From: Candidatus Sumerlaeota bacterium
Lineage (GTDB): Bacteria; Sumerlaeota; Sumerlaeia; MVZB01; JAJFLK01
NCBI GenBank assembly: GCA_021772735.1
Contig: JAJFLK010000474.1
Location: 1-31,641, forward strand
Direction of reading: 5' to 3'
Length of the DNA: 31,641 nt
Of the stretch, positions 15,592-24,100 are shown one piece after another. The position numbers were made by a program, and so were the translations under genes. How positions within the stretch are numbered: the first letter of the stretch is position 1; the number at the start of each line of letters is the position of its first letter. Below the pieces are notes generated by a model. That model was not told the origin of the DNA. It saw nothing but the letters and a program-made list of their open reading frames with translations, and did no database searches.

Positions 15592-15647
15592 CAGCTCGGC
15601 GATACGTTTGCGGACTTTCGCGGCCGGATCGCCACCCGGTTCGACGT
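15592..15647 (-). pseudogene. duplicated 3' fragment of the TPR lipoprotein gene
   Basis: These 56 bases match 16962-17017, the 3' end of the TPR gene, at 47 of 56 positions (84%) with no gaps and in the same orientation. In the corresponding minus frame the fragment reads VEPGGDPAAKVRKRIAEL, against VELGGDQAAEVRKWIAEL in the intact gene. There is no start and no body of a gene. It ends two bases before the stop of the 104-residue ORF, so it marks the left edge of the small-gene block. Confidence 0.7.
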
Positions 15648-15649
15648 GA

Positions 15650-15964
15650 TCAAATCCACTCGACTTGCTTGACCAAAATCAGTAGGTCGATCTGATCGAA
15701 TCGAACCTTGAGCCGTTCTTTCGCATCTCTCAGGAACTGTCGGGTCTTCTCGGTGTCATCCGTGACGACGAAAATGCACCGGAGGGTATCCGCGTAAAGA
15801 GTGCCGCCGTGCATCCAGGCACCTTGATACGGCGTTTCCTGGACGGTTATGCCGCCGAATCTTTCCAGTATCTCGTCTTGAGTTTCGAGAAAAAGCGCCT
15901 CATCGAAAGGGATCTTATTATTGTCTGTAAGCGGGAGAAATATCTCGATTTGAATCTGCTTCAT
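15650..15964 (-). CDS. conserved small protein, unknown function
   Basis: The 104-residue protein begins at ATG 15964 with GAGGAAAG at good spacing. It starts MKQIQIEIFLPLTDN, followed by ALFLETQDEILERFGGITV, an aromatic-rich GAWMHGGTLYADTL and a C-terminal half CIFVVTDDTEKTRQFLRDAKERL. I recognise this as a pattern seen in small hypothetical proteins of many bacteria, with a ferredoxin-like alternation of strands and helices, but I know no assigned function. It is the last of three co-oriented short genes and follows the 157-residue gene by 94 nt. Its stop abuts the duplicated TPR fragment. Confidence 0.72.
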   Translation of the reverse strand: MKQIQIEIFLPLTDNNKIPFDEALFLETQDEILERFGGITVQETPYQGAWMHGGTLYADTLRCIFVVTDDTEKTRQFLRDAKERLKVRFDQIDLLILVKQVEWI

Positions 15965-16058
15965 CAGTTTCTTTCCTCACGGGCTCACACCCGTTTTCCG
16001 CACACCGGCACGTCAATGCTGGCGGCACGACAGCAGGCGACTTCCATCGCCGGCAATC

Positions 16059-16532
16059 CTAGAAGGGTAGTTCATCGTCCGATTGAGGCAACGGCATAGC
16101 AGTCTCAATCTGATCTGCGATGGCCTCTAGTTCAGCGGCTGGTTTTGAAAGCGACGTGAGACGCGCGTTGGCCATATTGAGGTACTCACTCAAGAAAACC
16201 GGAAGGTGCCTCGCCACAGCCAACCTCTTCTTAAGCGCGACATCCGTAAGGCGGGCGGCTTTCACGTCATCAGAAGAACGGCTGTTCTCTTCAATGATAA
16301 TCAGACCCCATTCTCGTTCAATCTTTTGGAGTCCAAGAGTTGTAATCTCAGCGTAGTCCGGATCGGCTGGAAGGCGAGCACGAAACTCCTCGCCCACCTG
16401 CTTGCCCAGATTGCCTAAAATCTTGCTGATTCGAATCGTGTTTGCGGAAATGGAATCGCTGACGCTGCTGATCTCTTCAGCCAGCTTCGCCAGTTTGACG
16501 AAATCGTTCGCCTGGTCGTCTTCTTCTTTCAT
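16059..16532 (-). CDS. small helical protein with SSB-like C-terminal tip
   Basis: The 157-residue product starts at ATG 16532, preceded by GGAAGGAG with about 8-nt spacing. It is mostly alpha-helical, with a heptad-like region near residues 8-45 (VKLAKLAEEISSVSDSISAN). It ends in SDDELPF. That acidic-hydrophobic tip closely resembles the C-terminal peptide of single-stranded DNA-binding proteins (such as DDDIPF in E. coli), which recruits replication and repair enzymes. No OB fold is present, so this is not an SSB. A longer in-frame version starting at TTG/ATG 16610/16607 has its own AAAGGAG at 16622-16628 and cannot be ruled out; it would add about 25 residues. Function unknown. Confidence 0.72.
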   Translation of the reverse strand: MKEEDDQANDFVKLAKLAEEISSVSDSISANTIRISKILGNLGKQVGEEFRARLPADPDYAEITTLGLQKIEREWGLIIIEENSRSSDDVKAARLTDVALKKRLAVARHLPVFLSEYLNMANARLTSLSKPAAELEAIADQIETAMPLPQSDDELPF

Positions 16533-16540
16533 TGCACTTT

Positions 16541-16599
16541 CTCCTTCCGGGGATGTGATTGAGCCTCCCGGCTCGGATGTCGAGAACCTTCCGGTTCTC
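16541..16599 (-). promoter_or_regulatory. hairpins with GGA-type loops upstream of the 157-residue gene
   Basis: On the minus strand, GAGAACC-GGAA-GGTTCTC (16582-16599) and GAGCC-GGGA-GGCTC (16561-16574) are perfect stem-loops with GNRA-type tetraloops. A third CC-GGAA-GG (16543-16550) overlaps the ribosome binding site. They could bind a regulator of translation. If the longer start is used they lie inside the coding region. Confidence 0.4.
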
Positions 16600-16638
16600 A
16601 TGGACATCAAGAAAAAATTGGCTCCTTTCGTTTTAGGC

Positions 16639-16670
16639 GACGGCGATCATCGAAGGTCGATTACGCCGTC
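16639..16670 (-). terminator. hairpin at the end of the 72-residue gene
   Basis: GACGGCG (16639-16645) pairs with CGCCGTC (16664-16670), and inside it ATCGA pairs with TCGAT around AGG. The stem spans the stop codon of the 72-residue gene. The following minus-strand bases (GCCTAAAACG) are not T-rich, so it may stabilise or partly end the message rather than act as a full terminator. Confidence 0.35.
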
Positions 16671-16879
16671 TCTGCCTGTTGTTGATTGTCTTTGCCCTGC
16701 CCGTCCACTTCTTGCCGAGAAATCAGTTCCACATCCACCGAGGCCTCTTCCAGTTCCCTGAATTGGGCCGTCGTCAAGACGTAGATCTGCCCACGCAGAA
16801 TTGAGATGCTGCCCTTCCGGGCAAATTCTCGATTCCAATGGGCTCGATCATTGGCATTTTTGAAGCGCACGAAATTCAT
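16661..16879 (-). CDS. small protein, unknown function
   Basis: This 72-residue protein starts at ATG 16879 with GAGGTG about 5 nt upstream, and a consensus -10 box 26 nt before the ATG. It begins with MNFVRFKNANDRAHW and continues into a compact region (SISILRGQIYVLTTAQFRE, then SVDVELISRQEV) that looks like a small beta-alpha domain. A polar Gln/Lys tail (GKDNQQQAETA) ends it. No family is recognised. It is the promoter-proximal gene of the three-gene block. An upstream in-frame start at 16906 adds nine residues but would remove the promoter's leader. Confidence 0.68.
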   Translation of the reverse strand: MNFVRFKNANDRAHWNREFARKGSISILRGQIYVLTTAQFRELEEASVDVELISRQEVDGQGKDNQQQAETA

Positions 16880-16905
16880 ATTACACCTCGTTATCCTCGC
16901 CCACA

Positions 16906-16935
16906 ATTATAGTCCGTCATGCAATGGCGACGCAA
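16906..16935 (-). promoter_or_regulatory. sigma-70-type promoter of the small-gene block
   Basis: On the minus strand TTGCGT (16930-16935) and a perfect TATAAT (16906-16911) are separated by 18 nt. Transcription would start near 16899, about 20 nt before the ATG at 16879. It lies between the TPR stop (16956) and the first small gene, so the block can be expressed on its own. Confidence 0.6.
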
Positions 16936-16955
16936 GCCCCGCATCCCCCGCCTGC

Positions 16956-18209
16956 CTATTCCAGCTCGGCGATCCACTTGCGGACTTCGGCGGCTTGATC
17001 GCCGCCCAGTTCGACGTATCGTTTGTATGCTTCGATGGCGTCCAGCAAATTGCCGCTGTTCTCGTGCGCGACGCCGATGTTGAGCCAGGCCAGCGCGTAG
17101 GTCGGGTCGATCTCCGTGACGCGGCGCAGAAGAGTAATCGCCTCGATGTAATCCTCGCCGCGAATCTCGATCGCCGCGAGGTTGTTCAGCGCTTCGATGT
17201 ATTCGGGGTCGATGCCGAGCGATTCGCGGTAATAATCCCGCGCCCGGGCCGTCTGGGATAAGCTGTCGTAATAATTGCCGAGCTTGAGCAGCGGCGAGGC
17301 CGATTGCGGGAAGTAATCGCGCGCCTTGGTGAAGTGGAAGAGCGCCTGCTGGTATCGCTCCAGGCGCAGCATGCAATCGCCGAGGTTAAGCCGCGCGTCC
17401 ATCTGGCCGGGTTCGGCCTGGAGCGCTTTCTGATATTCCGATGCCGCCTTCTCGTATTCGCGATTGCGCTGGAAGCGCTGACCATTGGCAAAGTGATAGG
17501 GATACGTATTGAGGACGATCTCGCGATCGCGCGCGAAGGTCGGGTCTGTGGCCGAGGGAAGTTCCGCGCCTTCGAGCGGACCGGCAAAAAGCACGCCGCG
17601 CACTTCGGTCAAGGTCGGCAGCCGGCCCTCGGCCGCCAGCGCCATCCGGCGGCTGATTCGCTCGCGCAGTTCGGCACGCTCCTCGGGCGTCATCTCTTCC
17701 CCGCCCTCGGCCGCCTCGATCTGCCGCATCTCGACCTCTTCCATGAGCTCTTTGGAAAACCGGCCGAAGAGCTCGGGATCGGACTTGATGTCAGCTTCGC
17801 CGGGCGCGGGGTGATCGAGCGCCAGCAGCGCGAATCGAGCCTCCTGATAATCGGGGGCCAGTTCGAGCGCCGTCATGTAAGAGACCGCCGCCTGCTCGGG
17901 GTCGCCCAAGAGTTCATACATCCGGCCCATCTGGAAGAACGCCGCCGGCCGCGGGCTGATGACCGAAGAGCGAACGAATCGATCCAGCGCGACCTGATGG
18001 TTGCCGTCCTCAGAAAATCGCAGGCCCTCGTCGTATGCGTGGAGCGAGAACTCGCGCAACTCCGCACGCTGAAATTGCTCGGATTGAAGCAAGCCGCATC
18101 CGCCGAGACCCGCCGCGCCGAAGGCACACACCAGCCCCAGGCCCAAGGCGACGCCCATGCGGTTCAGTTTTCGTGGTGATATCAGCATAGGCTTCGGCAA
18201 GCTCGGCAT
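16956..18209 (-). CDS. TPR repeat lipoprotein
   Basis: The protein has a lipoprotein signal peptide with lipobox LGGC; Cys38 is the lipidated residue when translation starts at ATG 18209. That start is preferred because TGGAG lies 6 nt upstream; 18188 and 18266 are alternatives. At least seven TPR-like helical pairs follow. Clear ones are at the C-terminal half (ASEYQKALQAEPGQMDARLNLGD, ALFHFTKARDYFPQSA, RDYYRESLGIDPEYIEALNNL, ITLLRRVTEIDPTYALAWLNIG). A charged stretch without TPRs (EMTPEERAELRERISRRM) separates two TPR groups. Membrane-attached TPR lipoproteins scaffold envelope assembly complexes; no specific partner is indicated. The 3' end is duplicated at 15592-15647. It lies 89 nt after another lipoprotein gene on the same strand. 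Confidence 0.82.
   Translation of the reverse strand: MPSLPKPMLISPRKLNRMGVALGLGLVCAFGAAGLGGCGLLQSEQFQRAELREFSLHAYDEGLRFSEDGNHQVALDRFVRSSVISPRPAAFFQMGRMYELLGDPEQAAVSYMTALELAPDYQEARFALLALDHPAPGEADIKSDPELFGRFSKELMEEVEMRQIEAAEGGEEMTPEERAELRERISRRMALAAEGRLPTLTEVRGVLFAGPLEGAELPSATDPTFARDREIVLNTYPYHFANGQRFQRNREYEKAASEYQKALQAEPGQMDARLNLGDCMLRLERYQQALFHFTKARDYFPQSASPLLKLGNYYDSLSQTARARDYYRESLGIDPEYIEALNNLAAIEIRGEDYIEAITLLRRVTEIDPTYALAWLNIGVAHENSGNLLDAIEAYKRYVELGGDQAAEVRKWIAELE
16962..17017 (-). repeat. 3' end of TPR gene forming the right-hand direct repeat
   Basis: This intact copy of the 56-base segment lies in the coding end of the TPR lipoprotein gene. It is in direct orientation with 15592-15647, 1370 bases away start to start. 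The three small genes and their promoter lie between the copies. Confidence 0.65.
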
Positions 18210-18298
18210 TGGGACTCCAGCGCTTTGCGCACGCGCGGTGCAATGGTTACAGTCCAAGGTATTCATTCCCAGAGGCAGCGACCCCCGCCAATTTCAGT

Positions 18299-18874
18299 TC
18301 AGTCTCCGATAGTCAACTGGTTGATCCAGCCATTTGTCAGATGATACTCATCCAATCGATCCGCCGTGAGGATCGAATTGTATACCAGGGTCTGATGGAC
18401 ATGCCGACTCTCGCCGATCGTGGTGACGATTCGATCCGGATACCCGTTGCGGAGCATGATCTGCTCCAGGTCGGTCAGCTCTCCATCGAAGATCATTTCG
18501 TGCTTAATGAACTGAATCACCCGCTTCTTATCCAGATAGACCCACTCGACCACGCGTTCGCCCTGGAGAGAACGGAAAGTCTTGCGCACGTAGTCCGGAT
18601 CGCCCCACTGCTCAAGGATCAATCGCTGATCGTCGCCACGGCCGTAGAAATCAGGGCGGGGATGACGATATGCTCGGCGCGAGAAGCGATGAATGAAATC
18701 TCGTTCGCCGTGGCGCTCGTATCGCTTATAACTTGAAATCGAGCCGTCGTGCTCGTAGATCACTTGCGGACGCGAGACGCATCCGGCCATCGCCAGTCCG
18801 CAGACGAGCAGGATCGCGAGAAACAGGTAATTCGCGGAAAGAAGACGAAGGCTTCGCAGCCGATGAAAGTTCAT
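18299..18874 (-). CDS. putative lipoprotein, unknown function
   Basis: The 191-residue product has a signal peptide with lipobox MAGC at Cys32, so it is probably lipidated and exported. A basic, Arg/His/Tyr-rich region follows (SSYKRYERHGERDFIHRFSRR). A domain of about 100 residues comes next with LEQWGDPDYVRKTF, RVVEWVYLDKKRVIQFI and LEQIMLRNGYPD. The pattern of a WGxP-like turn followed by a paired beta hairpin is reminiscent of SmpA/BamE-like or GWxTD-associated outer-membrane lipoproteins, but I cannot assign it. The start at ATG 18874 precedes a good signal peptide; the SD is weak. It is divergent from folC and upstream of the TPR lipoprotein gene on the same strand, so both may work together in the envelope. 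Confidence 0.72.
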   Translation of the reverse strand: MNFHRLRSLRLLSANYLFLAILLVCGLAMAGCVSRPQVIYEHDGSISSYKRYERHGERDFIHRFSRRAYRHPRPDFYGRGDDQRLILEQWGDPDYVRKTFRSLQGERVVEWVYLDKKRVIQFIKHEMIFDGELTDLEQIMLRNGYPDRIVTTIGESRHVHQTLVYNSILTADRLDEYHLTNGWINQLTIGD

Positions 18875-19089
18875 GGTTCACATCCCGGAAGTTGATTCCG
18901 GAGGTATTGAGAGCGAAATTGGGGCCATAGCTTGCGGGCGGCCCGGGGCCAGTAAATAAATCGGCCGAGCAACCCGGCAGGCCCGCTCGATGTACCGCTG
19001 AGCCACATGGGATCAGAGCGCGGCAACCCCGAATTATGCGATCCTCTTTCGAGTCGCCCCGACCGCGATTAATTCACTCAAGGTTAATA

Positions 19090-20541
19090 ATGTCAAGCAC
19101 GTCTCCGCCACGCTCGCCCAGGTTCGCCTCGCTCGCCGAGGCATACGGATGGCTTGATGCGCATATCAACTTTGAGCCCCTTCTGGACCGCATCGCCTAC
19201 AACGAGCGCACGTTCACGCTCGATGGTTTCCGCTCTCGCCTCGCCCGCCTGGGTGATCCGCATCGCGGAATCCCGGCAATCCATATTGCGGGAACGCGAG
19301 GCAAGGGTTCGGCGGCGCTCCTGCTTGAGGCCCTCCTGATCGCCTCGGGAATACGAGTTGCAACGTTCACCTCACCGCACCTGCGCGAGTATCGCGAGCG
19401 CATCCGCATCGACGGCGCCCCGGCCGACCCTTCGGTCTTTATGCGCGGCCTGGAAGAAGCGGCGGAGGGGGGGGAATCCGGCACAAGAAACTCCGAGGGA
19501 TTCAAGACCGTCTTCGAGCTCTTGACGGCCACATTCTTCCTCGCTGCTCGAGATGCCGGCGTGGATTTCCTTGTCGTGGAGACGGGGCTCGGTGGCAGGC
19601 TCGATTGCACGAACGTTCTCGATCCGGGGCCCGTGCTGCTCACACGAATCGGCCTGGAACACACCCGCCTGCTCGGCGATACGATCGAAAAGATCGCGGC
19701 CGAAAAGGCGGCCATCCTCAAGTCCGGCGGGTGGGCCGTCTTCTCGGATCAGGCCGAGGACGGAGCGGCCGAGAAAGTTTTCAGGGATCGAGCCGGCGCC
19801 GCCGGCGCCGAGCTGCATGCGGCTTCGGAAGTCTGCCCTCTCCTCTCCCAGGCCTTTCACCCGCGCGGGCTGGACGTGACATACCAGATTGAAGGTCAGC
19901 CGCTCGAAGTCAATCTCGCTCAATATGGAGTCTTCTGGGCTGAGAACATTCAATCCGCGCTGTCTGTATTCGCGCGCCTTCGCGAATCGAGTCGAATAGG
20001 GATAATGACCCACAAAAACATCGTTTCGACGCTTGAATCCTTGGGGATAGAAGGCAGAATGCAGTCACTAACCTCTGAATGTGGCGAAGCAGGGATGATT
20101 ATCGTCGATTCCGGCCACGACCCGACAGCGGCCCGGGCTCTTGCCCAGAGCATGGAGGCTCACTTTGGCCTCGATCCCGCCGTCGCATATGTCTCACTGA
20201 TGGCAGACAAGGATGCCCCGGCGTTTTTCAGGGAGCTTTCCCGATGGGGCAACTGGAAGGAACTCGTCGTATACGCGGTCGATATTGAGCGCGCAGCGCC
20301 TGCGGAGGCCCTGGCGAGGGCCGCCGAGCCGTTTTTCGGGCGCGTTATTACTTGCTCCGATATGGATTCGGCAGTTCAGTCCGCCACGGCCCACGCCGAA
20401 AAGAGACATAGGATCGTCTGGACAGGGACGATCTACGCGCTGGCGCGTATCTACGACTGGAGTTGCCCGCATGACCGGGATTCCCAAAACCTCCCGATCG
20501 AGACGCAAGCTGAACCGAGCTCAGGTGCAAGAGATACTTGA
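19090..20541 (+). CDS. folC: folylpolyglutamate synthase / dihydrofolate synthase
   Basis: FolC adds glutamate to folates, and in many bacteria also joins dihydropteroate to glutamate, in the cytoplasm using ATP. The 483-residue protein has the Mur-ligase-type P-loop GTRGKGS near residue 75, the family motif FTSPHLREYRERI, LVVETGLGGRLDCTN, the ATP/Mg site LTRIGLEHTRLLGDTIEKIAAEK (split here into the segments LTRIGLEHT and EKIAAEKAAI), and the C-terminal VDSGHDPTAARAL. ATG 19090 is preferred to 19036 because homology begins soon after and AAGG lies ahead. The C-terminal ~25 residues beyond IYALARIYDW are unconserved and overlap the next gene by 71 nt. Confidence 0.93.
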   Translation: MSSTSPPRSPRFASLAEAYGWLDAHINFEPLLDRIAYNERTFTLDGFRSRLARLGDPHRGIPAIHIAGTRGKGSAALLLEALLIASGIRVATFTSPHLREYRERIRIDGAPADPSVFMRGLEEAAEGGESGTRNSEGFKTVFELLTATFFLAARDAGVDFLVVETGLGGRLDCTNVLDPGPVLLTRIGLEHTRLLGDTIEKIAAEKAAILKSGGWAVFSDQAEDGAAEKVFRDRAGAAGAELHAASEVCPLLSQAFHPRGLDVTYQIEGQPLEVNLAQYGVFWAENIQSALSVFARLRESSRIGIMTHKNIVSTLESLGIEGRMQSLTSECGEAGMIIVDSGHDPTAARALAQSMEAHFGLDPAVAYVSLMADKDAPAFFRELSRWGNWKELVVYAVDIERAAPAEALARAAEPFFGRVITCSDMDSAVQSATAHAEKRHRIVWTGTIYALARIYDWSCPHDRDSQNLPIETQAEPSSGARDT

Positions 20542-20950
20542 GCGTAATGTTGCGCTATACAAAGAGGAGTCTTCCTTCGTTCCGTACCTGATCGAGTTGG
20601 CGGTCTACCTGCTCGAATTCGAATACGACTGGGAGGATGCGACAGGATCGCCGCCGGATAAGACTCCCGCGCAAACTCCGCCCCGATCACCGAGATCGAC
20701 AACACCTTATCTAATTCCCGAATCCGCAGGTTCCGCCTCAGCGAGTCGACAGGCAGCCGTATCTCCTCCGAAATCAATCGCCGCAGACCCAAAGATCACG
20801 CCTCTCATGGAAGACAGCGAGAGGCGAATCGACCGCATCGTCTCCGGTGGAGGCAAGAAGAGAGAATCGGCCCAGCGTATCTGCCCCACCTGCGGCGCCA
20901 ACGCCCGCCACGAATCCTTGTGCCCCCAGTGCCACAATCTGCTTCAATGA
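20471..20950 (+). CDS. zinc-ribbon protein of unknown function
   Basis: The 159-residue product starts at ATG 20471 inside the end of folC, with GGAG eight bases upstream. Its N-terminal part is helical and basic, then acidic (RRKLNRAQVQEILERNVALY, then EFEYDWEDA). A long Pro/Ser/Ala-rich linker (about residues 60-120) follows. The C-terminus has a treble-type zinc ribbon, CPTCGANARHESLCPQC, with four cysteines in two CxxC pairs. No further domain is recognised. Overlap with folC suggests translational coupling. A role in nucleic-acid or protein binding is possible from the ribbon alone, but not shown. Confidence 0.7.
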   Translation: MTGIPKTSRSRRKLNRAQVQEILERNVALYKEESSFVPYLIELAVYLLEFEYDWEDATGSPPDKTPAQTPPRSPRSTTPYLIPESAGSASASRQAAVSPPKSIAADPKITPLMEDSERRIDRIVSGGGKKRESAQRICPTCGANARHESLCPQCHNLLQ

Positions 20951-21148
20951 TATCCGCCGATATCCGTGACTAGCGTTCTCCACCTGCGGGAGATATACGC
21001 ACGCTCGTTGCGATTCGTTCATCCAAACCCTAAGATGCGCGCCGGAGTCGATATGTACCGGCTCCTACTCTGCGGACGCGCCAGCCCCGTTTTTCCATCC
21101 GGCACGATTCCCCCGCGCCACACGTAGCGCTCAAAGTGGTTCGAATTC

Positions 21149-24100
21149 TTGAATAAATCTCCCCGCCGCAATCGGGTCATTCTTCTTGTCGTCGCGGCCG
21201 CTCTGCTGGTCGTGGTCGCCTTGGTGTATCTGATGCGTCGCTCGGGCCCGGGCTCAGGGCCTGGCCAATTCGCCGGAGTCGATCCGCCCTCGGGCCCGGA
21301 CGCCGAGATCGAGCTCACGCTACTCGAATCGCAGTACGGGCCGCGCGTCAGCAATCTTGCCCATAGCGCTGACCGAATTACGTTTACACTATCCGTCCGG
21401 GCTGATGAGGCAGACGACGCCTTTGAAGAACCGCTCGTATTCGCACTTCCCGCCGATCGCACGATCGTCCCGTTTATCGAATCCTACAGTTACGGGCCTG
21501 AGGACGACCGCATCGTCATCGAGGTGGAGAACCCCGAGCCGCTCCGCGCCGAGGATGGGGCCGATGGGGAAGCAGATGAGGAAGATCCCAAGCCCGAGGT
21601 CGCCGCAGCCAACCAATTCCGCACCGCGCGTTCAATGAAGATCGAAGATCTTGGCATCCTGCGCCGGTGGAGATTGGGTGTGGTCCGATTCAAGCGTGAA
21701 TTCAGCGAAAAGTTTGCTCGAGCGAGCGAAGATTCGCGTGGAGAGCTGCGCGTGGATATCTCTCTGCGCTGGGCGGAACCCTATGAATTTCTCGACGCCC
21801 CACCCTTCAAGGCCGAAGTCGACCCCGAATCGAGCTGGGGCCGAACGATGGGGCGGCTCGTCGCCAATACCGAGGATCTCGGGCTGTTTCAGATCGGCTT
21901 GCCCGGTTCGAACCGAACAGGCGATGATGTCGCTCAAAGCGGCGACTTGGACACTGCGGCTCCTGGAGATACCGCGCCGATCTCGGGGCACGGGCTGACC
22001 GCGCCCTGGGACGATCATCCGGGCGATCGGGTTTGGGCACGTCTCCGGCTCGAAGCCGAAGGGCTATATCGTCTGGGATTCGATGATCTGCTTTTCGTGG
22101 GCTTCCCGCCCGATCGACCTCTTCGAGCATCTGATGTCCGCGTTTTCTCGCACGGGCGGCCGGTTCCGCTTCTGCGGCGCGAGACCGGGGGTGAGCGAGG
22201 GACCGAGGAGATTCTTTTTTGGCACTCGCCAAGCCCGACCGAATACGACACCAAAACTGTTTATTGGGTCACCGTCGATGGCTCGATGGATGATCCGACG
22301 ATCAGTCCGATCCTTCCCGTGCAACTCGAAGGCGAGATCGTGGAGACCGAGCGCGTGCATCGAATCGCCCACGTCGAACGCGACATCGAGCTGAAGATTC
22401 AGACCGACAATCTCCTCTCGTTCGAGGGGCTAACCTGGGTCGATTCCGTTTTCAAAACAGGCGAAAGCATCGATTTCAACGTCGACCTCCCCGGTTATGT
22501 GCCCGACGATCTGCCGCTCGAGGCGAGCCTGAAATTCTTCATCGCCGAGTCCCAGGCCCGCCTCGGCGCCAGCCGCTTCGATATTGAAGTCGAGCGCGAG
22601 GACGAAGTTATTAGTTTCGGCACGGTCCAACCCACGGATCCGCGCAAAGGAGACGTCGAGGTGGCCTTCGTTTTCCAGGCCGGATCGCTCAGTCCGAAGG
22701 ACAACGCCATCTCGCTGACTCTTCCGAGCAAGGCTCCGGACAACCCGCTCGGAACCGTCGAGACTGTCGAGCCAGGCACCCCGACCGATCTGTGGTTCGA
22801 CAGCTTCGAGATCGAGTATCCCAGCCTGCCGGTCTTGTCCGATGGAGTGCTTGACCTGAACGAACCTCCGATGACTGACCTGGGACCCGTGTGGACCGCC
22901 ATTCCGGCCGGAACCGAGGATGAATTCAACGATGCCATTGTGTTAGCCCTGGGCCCGGATGGGCGCCCTCTGGGCACGCTCGAGCTTACCGGACGCGCCG
23001 AGCGATTGGGCTTCCACTGGCCTGGCGGTCCCAGGCGGCGCACGGTGATTCGAACCGAGGCGGCGCTGATCGACACTCCGCGATTCGAGACGGTCGCGAT
23101 CGATCGCCTGACGCTGCCCGATCAGGGCGCCGATCACCTGATCATCTCGCACGCCGATTTTCTGGATATCGCCGCCGACCTGGCCAGGCTGCATGAGAGC
23201 CAGGGTCTGCGCTCGCGCGTCGTCGATGTGCAGTCCGTGTATGACCATTTCAGTAACGGCGAGCTCAGCCCACTCGCTATCCGCGACTTCCTCGCATGGA
23301 CCCTTGAGCGCTGGACCGGCGGCGCTCCGACTTACGTTGTTCTGTTCGGCGACGCATCGAGCGATTATCACAATCTCGCGCGCAACGACATCATCAACTG
23401 GGTTCCGACTTACACGCACAAATTTCGCGGCGACCGGTGGGCATCGGATTACTGGCTGACCCTCACAGCCGGCGAGGATGACCTCGGCGATTTCATGATC
23501 GGACGCATTTCGGTCAATAACCGCACCGACGCACGAACCATCGTCGACAAGATGATCTCCTACAGCGAACGACCCAAGACCGGCCCCTGGCGCTCGCGGC
23601 TCGGCTTCATCGCCGATAACGGCGAGTTCCCGCCGGTGGTCGAGGACCTGCGCGCGAACCACACCCCGCCCGCATTCGAGACCGTTCCGATTTATCTGAA
23701 CGAGGAGATGCCCCTCCAGGACAACTGGTATCTGCCTCGCACATACGTCGAACGCGAACGGCTCAAGGTAAGTCCCGTCGCGACGCGTTCGATCGCGGAT
23801 CTGTTCAGGAACGGCCTGAGTTTCCTTACGTTTTACGGTCACGGTTCGCCGAACATCTGGATGGACGAGCGCGTCTGGTTCGGAGGCGGAACGCCTAATA
23901 GCGACAACCTTTTCCTCGTCGATTCGGGACACGCCACGTTCGTGACGACGATGACCTGCAACACCGGCGCGATCGACTACCCGGTCCACAAGCCCTCGGG
24001 AGTCAACATCAACATCAGCGAGGACATGCTCCGCACGCGCGACGGCGGGGCCATCGCGCTCTACGTTCCCTCGGGTCCTTCGATCACGCAAATTCATCAA

